Part shown: one piece after another, positions 26,645-35,619 of the stretch | Position numbering within the stretch: the first letter of the stretch is position 1 | How the letters are laid out: every line of letters begins with the position of its first letter | Origin: Halalkalicoccus paucihalophilus | GTDB taxonomy: Archaea > Halobacteriota > Halobacteria > Halobacteriales > Halalkalicoccaceae | NCBI RefSeq assembly: GCF_001593955.1 | Contig: NZ_LTAZ01000012.1 | Location: forward strand, 124,001 to 188,000 | Direction: 5' to 3' | DNA: 64,000 nt | The notes under the pieces: generated by a model | What the model saw: the letters and a program-made list of their open reading frames with translations, nothing else | What the model was told of the DNA's origin: nothing | The model's database searches: none | Program-made: the position numbers and the translations under genes

Positions 26645-27007
26645 CTACCAGTCGAGTTTGTTTTCTTTAAACGCTGCATGCTCAACCCATTCCTCAAGCG
26701 ACGGGTTTTGCCAGTAATGAACGGCATTCGTTCGCGGATCGTAGTTGATGACGTTTGCGTCAGCGAGTGTTGGAAGACACTGCTCTTGCAGATAGGGTTC
26801 GACAGGCTCGGTAGACGACTGATCGTCTGGCGCTTCTAACTGTGCGACGTGAGAGGCGGGTTCATCGAGATAAATACCGTCATTTTCTGTCTCGTAGAGG
26901 GCGTAGAGTGTGTATCGTCTTCGGCGCTCACTCAGAAGCTCGAAGATCGTCTCAAGCGAGAGCGTTATTGGACTAACAGGGTTCCTCTCCGTCACTGCTG
27001 CCTCCAA
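26645..27007 (-). CDS. DUF7344-like winged-helix protein
   Basis: This 120-residue protein begins with a helix LETIFELLSERRRRYTLYAL and ends with ANVINYDPRTNAVHYWQNPS, the layout of the haloarchaeal DUF7344 winged-helix family. These are presumed transcription regulators related to ArsR-like proteins. It has no operon partner; a decayed paralogue lies just downstream. An in-frame GTG or ATG slightly downstream might be the real start. Confidence 0.7.
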   Translation of the reverse strand: MEAAVTERNPVSPITLSLETIFELLSERRRRYTLYALYETENDGIYLDEPASHVAQLEAPDDQSSTEPVEPYLQEQCLPTLADANVINYDPRTNAVHYWQNPSLEEWVEHAAFKENKLDW

Positions 27008-27174
27008 ATTGGATCCAGTCTTACTGGCGATTCTGCAATCTTATTAGGCATATTTCTTCCTCCGGTGTATATTGAGCGACACGAAAGGATAAAAATGGGT
27101 ACTAGTATCAGCTCGTACCTACATCGATGGACGTCTCTCCTTACGCCTGATCGGGAGTAGGTGGGGGTAAGCGC

Positions 27175-27336
27175 CTAGTGATCCATGAAGGTGGTCTCGT
27201 CAGGAGGCGCTTTCTCAAGGACAGTATGTCCGGTTTCACAGTGATGGCTGATGACTTGGAAATTACGCTCGTCTTGGGTGAGGTCGCTATCACGGTCAGT
27301 GCGTGGTCGCCAGTCGCAATCTGCACAGTAATGCAT
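27175..27336 (-). CDS. 53-residue zinc-finger protein
   Basis: This short gene is easily missed. The frame starts MHYCADCDWRPRTD and continues with ISHHCETGHTVLEKAPP. One CxxC pair plus HHCxxxH gives a plausible single zinc site, as in the many small CxxC proteins of haloarchaea. Several such proteins affect stress or motility phenotypes, but this one cannot be assigned. Confidence 0.6.
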   Translation of the reverse strand: MHYCADCDWRPRTDRDSDLTQDERNFQVISHHCETGHTVLEKAPPDETTFMDH

Positions 27337-27614
27337 ATCGGACTCCTTTACAAGTAGCCTCCATCGTCAGCAAGTGCTTATCTGTTTCTCCCTTTTTGTG
27401 AGCTAGAGAGTCTAATCCGTACAAGACTGGTTTCTGTCCTGAATAAAAGCAGAGGAGAAGGGCACGATGGAGAAGTTTGGTACACTCGAGTATTGGGTCA
27501 GACGGGACGATCGAACACCGTCGAATGGTTGTCTAATGGCGAGAACTCACGAAGAATGAGTTCGTGACAACAATCGCGAACCAAAAGTCTATCTGCGGTT
27601 TCAAAGAAAGAACA

Positions 27615-27653
27615 GGCCGTTCTCCCCGGGTCACTCGACCGGGGAGAACGGCC
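27615..27653. terminator. long perfect hairpin, terminator-like or element end
   Basis: Arms GGCCGTTCTCCCCGG/CCGGGGAGAACGGCC form a 15-bp perfect stem with a 9-nt loop. It is not followed by a strong T-run, so it may instead be the first hairpin of the structured region 27660-27880. Confidence 0.4.
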
Positions 27654-27659
27654 GTCATC

Positions 27660-27880
27660 TGCTGATTAGCCGGCAGATTTTCGTTCGGCGGTCCCTACAA
27701 ATAGACAGGGCTCGGAAGCCAACAGTTGTCTCCGGGTACGGACCTCCGTCAACAGGCCCCAAAAGACGGATCGCCGACCCGTGAACACCCACCATGCGAG
27801 GTGGGCACGCCGCGGTGAGGTCGCGTCTAAGCCATGGGTCACTGACCCGTGGCAGTTGACGAACGTCGTCTGCCGTCTTT
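27660..27880 (+). mobile_element. IS200/IS605 right-end or omega-RNA-like remnant
   Basis: There is no ORF here but several stems: CCCACC/GGTGGG near 27788-27805, and GCCATGGGTCA with GACCCGTGGC near 27830-27853, ending CAGTTGACG. From memory this resembles the 3' non-coding ends of haloarchaeal TnpB genes, where guide-like RNAs arise. No TnpB coding sequence adjoins. I searched it for SRP and RNase P RNA signatures and found none. Confidence 0.35.
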
Positions 27881-27886
27881 CGTCAG

Positions 27887-29080
27887 TCAGTATTCGAAGA
27901 CCTCGTATCGGGGGTTTCCATCTATATTGAGACCATCGACATCAACTGAACCTGCGCCTTCCGTCACCGCGATACCGTCCCGGACTTGATTGCTCAAGTC
28001 CATCGAGACGTTCGAGATCGTCGCCGACTCCACATCCGGCAGTACACGAATCGCCTCCGTAACGGACGCATCCATCTCGATATCGACATTACGAACCTCG
28101 AGGTTCGAGCCTTCATCGAGTCGAATCGGTCGCTGCGAACCGAACCCATCGATCGATTCATCGACAATGAATTGTGCGCCATCAATAGTGCTGCCATCAC
28201 CTTCCAGACGAACGCCCGCAACATTCGCATTCTTGAACGTGCCGCCTTCGACGTTGACCTGTCCTCCGCTACCCGAAACGTACAGACCGTTATCGGGGAA
28301 CGGACCGATCTGTGCGTTGCGGATCGTTACTGTGCCTTGATGATACGTGCTCACGAGGAGTCCCGTCCCACCATTGCCGCCACTCGCATCTACTCCGCCG
28401 TCAGATAGATCGATATTCTCGACGATACCACTCCCAACGTTCGTGTGGAGACCCACGAGCATCGGCCCTTTGCTCGGCGTATCGTGTTGGCCAACAAAAG
28501 CGATATTACGCGCCTCGAGTCGGTCGTTCGCTTGAAGCTCTAAAGCTCGTCCACCAGTATTCGAACCGGAAATATCGAACGTGAGTCCTTCGACATGAAG
28601 ATCGTCGATCGGACTTTGATACGTTCCGAGTTTGAACACATAGGAGTCGGTCGGTGCAACATCAATCGTCGCCTCACTTCCGGTCATTCCGAACTTACTG
28701 TAATCAGTAATCCGTAAGGTCCCGTCGACAAGATACGTTCCTTCTGGGAATTGGATCAGCGTATCATCATCTGCAACGTCATTGAGAACGGATGTAATCG
28801 AGGTGTTACCACTGTTATCAGCGCCGGCCTCAACGATATCGACGACAGTTGAATAGTCCGGGGAACTCTCACTTTCCTCAGTATTTTCGTCTCCTTCAGC
28901 TCCGCTTTCTCCCTCCGTTTTATCTACCTCATCTGATTCCTCGTCTTCGACTGATTTCCTCGGACAATCCACCTCTTCGTCTGCGCTTGCGGTTGCAGCA
29001 AGTACTGGTGTAAGAGCTACGCCAGCAATTGTTCCGAGATATGTTCGTCGGCTCGCATGAGATCTCCTGCGCTCTGGCAT
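27887..29080 (-). CDS. Tat-exported right-handed beta-helix protein
   Basis: I place the start at ATG 29080 (397 residues), directly before a Tat-like signal SRRTYLGTIAGVALTPVLA. An acidic linker (about 35-75) leads to a pectate-lyase-type beta helix. Repeating short strands and turns (ITDYSKFGMTG, IDDLHVEGLTFDISGS, ENIDLSDGGVDASGGNGGTG) run to the C-terminus. Such proteins often bind or cleave polysaccharides; catalytic residues cannot be assigned without a structure. It is probably secreted. Its upstream region (29081-29437) is strongly AT-rich, with no gene. Confidence 0.8.
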   Translation of the reverse strand: MPERRRSHASRRTYLGTIAGVALTPVLAATASADEEVDCPRKSVEDEESDEVDKTEGESGAEGDENTEESESSPDYSTVVDIVEAGADNSGNTSITSVLNDVADDDTLIQFPEGTYLVDGTLRITDYSKFGMTGSEATIDVAPTDSYVFKLGTYQSPIDDLHVEGLTFDISGSNTGGRALELQANDRLEARNIAFVGQHDTPSKGPMLVGLHTNVGSGIVENIDLSDGGVDASGGNGGTGLLVSTYHQGTVTIRNAQIGPFPDNGLYVSGSGGQVNVEGGTFKNANVAGVRLEGDGSTIDGAQFIVDESIDGFGSQRPIRLDEGSNLEVRNVDIEMDASVTEAIRVLPDVESATISNVSMDLSNQVRDGIAVTEGAGSVDVDGLNIDGNPRYEVFEY

Positions 29081-29445
29081 GTGAATCCAGATAAGAGCGC
29101 TAGTTCCACTACCATCTATTTGCTGATATATAACTCGACAGATTGAGAGATATGATTTAATTATGTGATATGTAATGATATAAAACACGAAAAATGAATC
29201 AGATAGAGAAAGTAGTGTACAGCTGTAAAATACTTTCTTGTCGGTGGGTACGTCTCTCTGGAGCCAGAAGATGTATTCTTCGTCATTTAATTTCGTATTC
29301 TTACTATTATTGTGTTTATTACTAATATTCTTCAGATATTTATTTAAATTGTGAGAATCTATTCTGACTACACATATAATAGACAGCTATGACGTTGTGA
29401 GCAATCAGTCTCCCTACAAAAAGTCGGGAAGAGAGCCATGACTTT

Positions 29446-29520
29446 AGCTAAATGCAGGCGCTATACCCCCTTCCTCAACGGCCGAGCGAAGCGAGTGAGT
29501 AGAGAGGGATACAGCGTCCC
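29446..29520 (+). mobile_element. solo IS200/IS605 left end
   Basis: CAGGCGCTATACCCCCTTCC followed by TCAACGG, then GAGCGAAGCGAGTGAGTAG and AGAGGGATACAGCG, matches the left end of the complete element at 58.1 kb and the end beside tnpB at 39.5 kb. No transposase follows. It is the footprint of a lost or internally deleted element. Confidence 0.5.
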
Positions 29521-29704
29521 CAGAAATTGGATATTTCTGATGAATGACCGGGATACAAAGGATCTTGTTACCGCCGTCATCATCTGTCTTTCGTACTATG
29601 TTGTTGGCCCAAGGCCCACGTTATTGGTAGTATTTTAGCGATATCGTGAATGGATTGATGGGTCGCTTGCGGAACGCCTGCGGAGTATCGTCGTCACATC
29701 CTGA

Positions 29705-29788
29705 TTAGAAATCGCCGACCTTGTCGATTAGGTGGCGCCACAGATCGCGCTCCTGGTCGTACATCTCGGATTCAGTATAGTTCCGCAT
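29705..29788 (-). CDS. 27-residue ORF, unrecognised
   Basis: MRNYTESEMYDQERDLWRHL followed by IDKVGDF has haloarchaeal composition and a helical look. It could be a real small protein or the N-terminus of a truncated gene. No other support. Confidence 0.25.
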   Translation of the reverse strand: MRNYTESEMYDQERDLWRHLIDKVGDF

Positions 29789-29835
29789 TGATAATTTATG
29801 ATTCACGAGGTGAACCAATCGTCAAGAAAGGCTAC

Positions 29836-30471
29836 TTACTCGGCGGCTTCGATGGTCTCGGCAGCGACGTCCTCAACGGTATCCTGAGTCGCCTGAACGC
29901 CCTCGATGGTCTGCTGCTCGGCATTAGACTGAGCGTCGAGGAACGCCTCAACGGATTGCTCGACGAGGTCCTTCTGTTGCTCGCTCAGCTCCTCGAAGCT
30001 GGCGGCGAACTCGGACTCGAACTCGTTCCAGGTTTCAGTCTGGAGGTCGTTGAACGCCTCGAACTGGTTCTCGATAGTCGCACGGAACTGTTCGTCATCG
30101 AGCGCGGAGGTGAAAGCGTCGAACTGGGCGTCGAACAGCTGTTGGGTGAGTGCAGTGCCCTGCTCGTACTGAGCATTGAGCAACTTCTGGGTCTGCTCTG
30201 CGTTCTGTTCGAACTGCTGATCAGCTGCCTCTTTGATCTTCTCGGCATCGAGCGTGGACTGGAAGACCTCGAGTTGTGCGTTAAAGAGGTTCTGAGCGAA
30301 TTCAGTGCCCTGTTGCTGGGCCGAGCGCTGGGCGCTGATACCGTTCTGGAGGAACGTTTCGAGCGAATTCTGCTGGAATTCGAGACTTTGTTTGACGAGC
30401 TGTCGGCTCTGTTCAATCGACTGGCGCTGAAACTCGAAGGCTGCTTCGATGGGTGCGGTTGTGTTCGTCAT
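29836..30471 (-). CDS. phasin-like helical protein
   Basis: I place the start at ATG 30471 (211 residues: MTNTTAPIEAAFEFQRQSIE...). The protein is almost wholly amphipathic helix rich in Gln, Glu, Phe and Ala, with repeated segments such as QQLFDAQFDAF and QNLFNAQLEVFQ. This is the composition of phasins that coat polyhydroxyalkanoate granules. No pha synthase gene is in the window, so the link is by resemblance only. Three 10-bp-spaced repeats (ATACCATT type) lie about 130-160 nt upstream and may be an operator. Confidence 0.55.
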   Translation of the reverse strand: MTNTTAPIEAAFEFQRQSIEQSRQLVKQSLEFQQNSLETFLQNGISAQRSAQQQGTEFAQNLFNAQLEVFQSTLDAEKIKEAADQQFEQNAEQTQKLLNAQYEQGTALTQQLFDAQFDAFTSALDDEQFRATIENQFEAFNDLQTETWNEFESEFAASFEELSEQQKDLVEQSVEAFLDAQSNAEQQTIEGVQATQDTVEDVAAETIEAAE

Positions 30472-30598
30472 AGTTGTATTGAGTGGCGTAGTGAGCATCG
30501 AGCGATATCCCACAACGGATATGGGACCGTGCGATGCTTGATTCGCATATAGGGGAACGCCCCCGACAAGGATAAGCTTTGGCACCAAATGGATCTAG

Positions 30599-30626
30599 AT
30601 ACCATTAGATACCATTGAATACCAAA
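30599..30626. promoter_or_regulatory. three ATACCA repeats at 10-bp period
   Basis: ATACCATTAG, ATACCATTGA and ATACCAAAG follow each other with a period of one helical turn, upstream of the phasin-like gene. The regular spacing suggests a protein-binding site. Confidence 0.35.
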
Positions 30627-30809
30627 GTAATCGTAACCAGAATTCACCGATACCGGCTGTAGGGGTTGCTAGCAGCCGAAATTACTGTGTGTGCATTACG
30701 TCACTGTGCCCGTGCCCATCGCCGCCACCCGTCGACGGTCGCCTCCACATCGACGTCAATATGGGCCATATGCAAGCGATGCCGCCGCTCGTCCGTGACG
30801 TCTGACTGA

Positions 30810-31032
30810 CCTACACCGGGAACGCGCTCTCCGCCATCGATCTTGGCGCTTCCCTCAGCAACCCTCCTGCGATCGACGCCGCCCATATCCGTCCATCTCT
30901 GGGCGAACGGCCAGTACGCAGTCGAGGCGATCAACCGAGCGATTGCAGTCGCCCTCGAACGCAGCGATCTTGGCGAACACGAGGGTGGGTACGCCCCTGC
31001 CGAGCCGGATACCTACCGTACGTACCTCTAGA
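30810..31032 (+). pseudogene. gene fragment, unrecognised
   Basis: A plus frame ends HLWANGQYAVEAINRAIAVA, then LERSDLGEHEGGYAPAEP, and a TAG at 31030-31032. This reads like a genuine C-terminus, but upstream the frame soon breaks down. The 30640-30810 stretch also shows a minus frame ending in an acidic tail; neither can be extended into a full gene. Confidence 0.3.
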
Positions 31033-31098
31033 GGCATTCATGGCCCGACAAGAATCCATTCGAAAACAGGAGCAACCGCATTCACGCATAGTCAACTG

Positions 31099-31142
31099 CC
31101 TTGTGCAACAAACCTTTCAGTACCCACCGATGTTGCACAAGG
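31099..31142. repeat. hairpin repeat, copy R3
   Basis: Perfect 12-bp arms CCTTGTGCAACA/TGTTGCACAAGG with a 20-nt unique loop. Unlike R1, R2, R4 and R5 its flanks are not shared, showing that the hairpin itself is the conserved unit. Confidence 0.75.
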
Positions 31143-31296
31143 TGACGACATAGGCAGTTGCCTAGCTCATAGAGACGCTTCCCGACGATAATGAGATTTG
31201 CTCGTGTATTCATTGCAACCGGCTCCATCTCAGTAGCACTATGAAGGCAGAGACTGTAAAGGACTTATCGTGTAATCCGGGTTAATACACGGTTGT

Positions 31297-31875
31297 ATGA
31301 AGCTCACTGATCGAATTCTGGACCGGATGTTCGGCCATCCAGAAGGGCTGTTGGGAGTGCTGGGCGGTCGGATTTTAGCCCGAGGAAAAGAGAATACAAC
31401 TGAGTGGGTGCTCTCGCTGATTGGGCTGGAGCCCGATGACCATGTACTCGAAGTCGGGATCGGTCCGGGCGTCAGTATCCAGCACGCAGCGAGAAGTGTT
31501 CCCGATGGGTTCGTTGTCGGGGTGGATACGTCGGAAGTGATGCTCGCACAAGCGCGTGATCGGAATCAGCAAGCGATCGAAGCCGGGCAGGTTACCCTCG
31601 CTCACGAATCAGCTTCCTCGCTCCCCTATGGGGATGATGCATTCGATGCGGCGTTCACGATCAACTCGATGCAAGTGTGGTCTGACAAGCATGCTGGTGC
31701 TCGTGAACTGTGCCGCGTCGTAAAGGTCGATGGGACGATCGCAATTGCGTTCACAAAGCAGGCCCGAGCAGAGCAGCTCGCGGCTGACCTTCCTGACGTA
31801 CTTGCAGAATTAGGCGTTAGTCGAGTTCGTAGCGAAATCCGAGAGTCGGATACCTGTGTAATTGCCACTGTGTAG
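31297..31875 (+). CDS. class I SAM-dependent methyltransferase
   Basis: The 192-residue protein has the Rossmann methyltransferase motifs. Motif I is VLEVGIGPGVSI, motif II acidic residue VGVDTSEVMLAQA, then SASSLPYGDDAFDAAFTINS and the post-motif VVKVDGTIAIAFTKQ. It resembles UbiE/phospholipid methyltransferase-type enzymes with small-molecule substrates. It is single and preceded by hairpin R3 and an AT-rich promoter-like stretch. The substrate is unknown. Confidence 0.85.
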   Translation: MKLTDRILDRMFGHPEGLLGVLGGRILARGKENTTEWVLSLIGLEPDDHVLEVGIGPGVSIQHAARSVPDGFVVGVDTSEVMLAQARDRNQQAIEAGQVTLAHESASSLPYGDDAFDAAFTINSMQVWSDKHAGARELCRVVKVDGTIAIAFTKQARAEQLAADLPDVLAELGVSRVRSEIRESDTCVIATV

Positions 31876-31984
31876 ACGGAACGGTCTCAACCAGTCAGCA
31901 GCGAACATCAATTATGCAAAATACGTTATGAGTTCTTGGTGACTTGGTATCGTCACAATTCCAAGGAACCAAGATGATACCCGA

Positions 31985-32262
31985 AGTGACCGATACGCGC
32001 TCTGTGTTCAGCACGACTTCTGAAACCTATCACCGCTTGAGGAGTTCCAATAATGCCAAATCGTCGTATGGCCCTGAACAAACCAACTCGCTCAACGAAA
32101 GAATGGCCAGCTCACAGAATATCGTCTGTCGTCTCGGCCATCCGGAATGACTCTAGATCGGTATACCGCAGCCCGTACGGAACACGCGTTGCCAGCGAAA
32201 TTGGATCGGCCAACGCAGACACCGACTCGGACTCAAACACGATCATAGATGTCTTCAGCATC
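31985..32262 (-). pseudogene. decayed copy 2 of family Y with shared 3' flank
   Basis: The minus strand reads FESESVSALADPISLATRVP, then YGLRYTDLESFRMAETTDDI and L-stop. The next about 140 bp of 3' flank match 47435-47570. Only the last 45 or so codons survive. Outside it, 32262-32527 holds no gene I can support. Confidence 0.5.
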
Positions 32263-32527
32263 TATTTCGGCATTGTTGCCGAGGTCAAGAGCAACTTTCT
32301 CGCCAAGCGAGTTGACGAGAAAGTTAAGAAGCTGGTCCTCATGGATTTCACCGTCTGCTTGGTCGTAAACACACCTTCAGCAAGTGGACGTTTCAAATAA
32401 TCGGCTTTGTGATGTATTGAGACTACATTTATCCAGATCTTGTGGTGGCAATACGGAACCAGATTCGGATCCTGATAGCGCGAACGCCGAGTTGATTTAA
32501 GCACGTATCACCAACCCCGCTGCACAA

Positions 32528-33314
32528 ATGGCTTGTGTCGTCTACTATCACCATCCCCAAGCCGAGAACTTCTCGCTGAAGTATAGCTCGGCCTCTCAAT
32601 CTGAGATTCTTTCCCGTCGTAAAGATTCGGACGGCGCGACGAAGCTTATCGGCTATCCGTTTGATACCCCCGTCTACAGATAGGCAAGGCGAGTGTCTCG
32701 GGGCATGACCCCGAGGCGGTTCACGTCCTCTATGCGAGCGACACGGAGATCAAAGATACAAACGAGATTGACTTCGACCAGAAGTGGCTCAGCGACCGAA
32801 TCGCCGAGCTTCCCCGTGAGGGGCAGGTCGTCGCGTTTCGATTAGTGGAATTGCTCGAAGCGGCTGTAGACGTGAGAGAAGAAGAAGAGTTCCGCCTCTA
32901 CAAGGAGTTTGAACCACAGAAGGTTCGGCAGGCACTCGACCACATCTCGTGGAGAGCACCACTTCCACAGGTCGCCGGCGAGATGATGTCGAATCTCATT
33001 CTCCGGCATTCGCTGCCGAATGCGAGCCATCGAACGGGGATTGCGATGCTGCAGTTCTGTATCGAGAGTGTGAATCCAGACTTCGAGATGCCTCGCACTC
33101 ACTTCAATGATGAAACCTGGCAGAGTGGGTTGATCCCTATATCGTCGAGTCGAAGCGCCTCATCACTGTTCGCCGAAACATCATTCGAGTCAAGCAGCTG
33201 CAAGAGCTGGGTGTCGATCGCGTGGAGCGAAAAGATGGGATTCAAATTCAGTTAGACGAATTCGAGCTGGATATGCACTGTCGACGTACGCCACTCGGCA
33301 TACATCATGGCTGA
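32528..33314 (+). pseudogene. frameshifted gene of about 250 codons, unrecognised
   Basis: Three frame segments join: MACVVYYHHPQAENFS..., then GKASVSGHDPEAVHVLY... through FRLYKEFEPQKVRQALDHIS and SLPNASHRTGIAMLQFCIE, and finally EWVDPYIVESKRLITVRRN... to a TGA at 33312-33314. Two frameshifts and one early stop make it a pseudogene. The helical segment LPNASHRTGIAML is reminiscent of Fic/Doc-fold proteins, but the Fic active-site motif is not present, so I give no function. Confidence 0.5.
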
Positions 33315-33486
33315 GTATGCCGCTGATGGTCGATTAGCAGAATATCCTGCGGCGTTACACAAGACAATGCGCCCTGAGTACTTGCTTGCACATATGGTTC
33401 GGGGGGTTCTTGAATCGAACCGACCATACCTGCTTGGCGAGATATTGGCTGCAGTTTCTGGCCTCGATATTGAGGATGTAGACTGA
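33307..33486 (+). CDS. 59-residue protein overlapping the preceding pseudogene
   Basis: The ATG at 33307 overlaps the stop region of the frameshifted gene. The product (MAEYAADGRLAEYPAALHKT...) ends VSGLDIEDVD. It is helical and acidic and looks like a real small protein, possibly a partner of the former upstream gene or its shifted C-terminus. Downstream, 33487-33822 shows only short frames and the promoter of the exporter gene. Confidence 0.4.
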   Translation: MAEYAADGRLAEYPAALHKTMRPEYLLAHMVRGVLESNRPYLLGEILAAVSGLDIEDVD

Positions 33487-33822
33487 GCACCGAAGCACGT
33501 CCTTTTTCGACTACTTTGCCAACCCGTTGTGTTCGCTCGGTTGCTCTCAACTCCGTCGATACTTCCCCGCGTATACGACGCCTACACGAATGACTGGGAA
33601 TATCGTATCCGAAAGTCCAGTTGATCAAGGAACTGTGGATGTTTATAGTTACGGTCTAAACTAGACGTCAATCGTATCATCAAGGACTCGTTGGGCGCTG
33701 CATCCTTTTTTAGGTTCCAAGCCGTATTCTCGCTCATGACGGGACCTCTAGTGTGTCTTCCGTCACTCATCATAGATGCTCCAGACACTGATTTCAGATA
33801 AACTATCAGAGGTTGGAGGCCA

Positions 33823-34797
33823 ATGGTACTCTTAGAATCAGAAGCCTTGTTCTTCATCGGATTCGGATTCCTTGTGGGGATTCTCTTCGGATTCTTTGGG
33901 CTGGGTGGGAGTTTCTTTGTTACACCGGCGCTCCTCGTGCTCGGCCATCCCGCCGAAGCCGCTGTGGGCTCCGGTCTTGTGTTCGTCTTTGGAACATCGC
34001 TTGCTGCAGCCGTAACCCACCAGTCTGCCGGACACATCGATTACAAGCTCGGTGGTTTCCTTGTCCTCGGGATGGCAGCTGGCATCGAGGTCGGCAGGCG
34101 GATACTCTTCTGGCTCGCTGAGAGAGGACTTGCAGACGTCGTTATCAGCATCGCCTACGTCGTATTGCTGGCAGTGGTCGGCGTGATCATTCTCCGTCGA
34201 GTTCACAATGAACGACTCGTTGACTCCGTTGAACGACGTATTCCACCAGTGTTCGAGAAGTATGCTCTCAATCGACTGCCACCACTGATCGAGTTACGGT
34301 CTACCGTGCAGGTCTCCATGTGGCTCGTCCTCGTTGTCGGCATTGCTATCGGAACGCTCTCTGGCTTTCTCGGGGTCGGCGGTGGATTTCTGATGGTTCC
34401 GAGTCTCGTCTATGGAATGGGCATCTCGAAATCGGTAGCGGTTGGTACCGATATCTTTCAAATTGCGGGATCGAGTGCGTTCGGATCTGTTCGCTACTTC
34501 CAGGAAGGAGCCGTCCATCTCTCGGTTGTACTCCCACTGTTGGGAGGAAGCATCTTCGGGTCCTATATCGGGTCACGGCTAACAGATATCGTCGACGAGA
34601 GCACGCTGATGAGCTATTTCGCAGTGATGCTACTTCTCGATAGTGTCGCAGTGGCGAGCAAGACTATTAGTCACACGTACGATATTCAAATCCTCCATGA
34701 TCTTAGTCTCACGCTCCTCTTCGGGACCGCGCTCGGCGTCGCCGCTCTCATCGTCTACCGGGGAGGACGAACTGCCTACCGTGACTCAATCGGATAA
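33823..34797 (+). CDS. TauE/SafE-family permease
   Basis: The 324-residue membrane protein has two repeated halves, each opening with a glycine-rich signature: FFGLGGSFFVTPALLVLG near 25-42 and FLGVGGGFLMVPSLVYG near 190-206. About eight hydrophobic segments are visible. TauE/SafE proteins export sulfite, sulfoacetate or related anions, or act in sulfur uptake. The loop between halves (about 120-155) is charged and cytoplasmic-looking. No sulfur genes adjoin, so the substrate is uncertain. Confidence 0.88.
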   Translation: MVLLESEALFFIGFGFLVGILFGFFGLGGSFFVTPALLVLGHPAEAAVGSGLVFVFGTSLAAAVTHQSAGHIDYKLGGFLVLGMAAGIEVGRRILFWLAERGLADVVISIAYVVLLAVVGVIILRRVHNERLVDSVERRIPPVFEKYALNRLPPLIELRSTVQVSMWLVLVVGIAIGTLSGFLGVGGGFLMVPSLVYGMGISKSVAVGTDIFQIAGSSAFGSVRYFQEGAVHLSVVLPLLGGSIFGSYIGSRLTDIVDESTLMSYFAVMLLLDSVAVASKTISHTYDIQILHDLSLTLLFGTALGVAALIVYRGGRTAYRDSIG

Positions 34798-34867
34798 TCG
34801 TATGTTCGAATACATTCGAATAAGTAGGGAATTGGTCAGATATTCAAGAGTTTGGATGGCAGAATAA

Positions 34868-35098
34868 TCATCGTATCCCCACGTTAGATGTACGTATGAA
34901 CAAAAATAAGAGGATAAGTACGACGACCATTCCAAGTAGCGAGTATGTAGAGTCCACTGAGACAAGAAGTGCGCTTCCGATGAGCGACGCTGCTGCTAGA
35001 ATCGCATACCCGAGTGAATGTGACCCGTGTTGCTGAGTCGGGACCATGGCTTGCATCCGCTTCTCCTCTTGTGCATTCAGCTCTCGTTCGAGCTTCAT
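34868..35098 (-). CDS. small two-helix membrane protein
   Basis: 76 residues: a charged N-terminus (MKLERELNAQEEKRMQA), then two hydrophobic segments, SLGYAILAAASLIGSALLV and YSLLGMVVVLILLFLF. It is convergent with the permease gene. No family recognised. Confidence 0.55.
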   Translation of the reverse strand: MKLERELNAQEEKRMQAMVPTQQHGSHSLGYAILAAASLIGSALLVSVDSTYSLLGMVVVLILLFLFIRTSNVGIR

Positions 35099-35221
35099 GG
35101 GGAGTCGAAGGAGTGCCCAGAGCGAGACGATCTCCTCGAGAAAACGGGACCGACAAAGCAGGAGTTCATCGACTATCTGGAGTCTGGGCTCGTCGAACGG
35201 GATTTCAGAGAACTGTTTTGA
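35099..35221 (+). pseudogene. C-terminal fragment of an unrecognised protein
   Basis: The plus frame PERDDLLEKTGPTKQEFIDY followed by LESGLVERDFRELF-stop looks like a real helical C-terminus. The preceding sequence is the antisense of the small membrane gene, so the 5' part is missing. Confidence 0.35.
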
Positions 35222-35326
35222 TCAGTCGCGGAGCTCTGCGACCGACTGACCGACCTCTCGGACGTGATCACTTCGCTCGAGGTCGAGTTCCTCTGCGAGG
35301 TAATCAACCCTCTCTTTGAGGCTCAT
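35222..35326 (-). CDS. 34-residue ORF, unrecognised
   Basis: MSLKERVDYLAEELDLERSD followed by HVREVGQSVAELRD is a coherent acidic helical peptide, convergent with the fragment before it. It could be a genuine small protein. The remaining 35327-35504 has no gene. Confidence 0.35.
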   Translation of the reverse strand: MSLKERVDYLAEELDLERSDHVREVGQSVAELRD

Positions 35327-35504
35327 ACATGAAGGAAGCGCTCCGAGCGGTATAGACCTAGTGCTGTACCATAACACGGAAGAGGTGACCAGACTGCCTA
35401 AGGTCGTGAATATTGTTCTCGCCTAGTGAGCATCGGCTGCTAATTGCAATCAACTGGATGGAGTTATGGAACTACCGCTGCGAGAATCCGATCGCCAACT
35501 GGGG

Positions 35505-35550
35505 CGTATCCCGCCCTGAAGGGCGAGGCTTTGTGCCTGTTTTCACGTAA
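35505..35550 (-). mobile_element. solo IS200/IS605 end
   Basis: CCCGCCCTGAAGGGCGAGGC is the palindrome-bearing end motif also seen in the PATE-like copies and at tnpB 3' ends. No transposase adjoins. It lies in the upstream region of the alpha-glucosidase gene. Confidence 0.35.
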
Positions 35551-35619
35551 TTTCTCTCCTCTCATTACCGGTAGAACAAGTCCAACGTGCTTTTATCAGC
35601 TGTCGTGGTATGCGAGGTA

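Noticed and set aside
27600-27880. SRP RNA or RNase P RNA
   Set aside because: Neither the SRP helix 8 GGTCAGG...GGAAGG pattern nor the conserved RNase P core sequences are present.
32845-33255. An intact Fic-domain toxin
   Set aside because: The Fic HxFx(D/E)GNGR motif is absent and the frame is broken by frameshifts.
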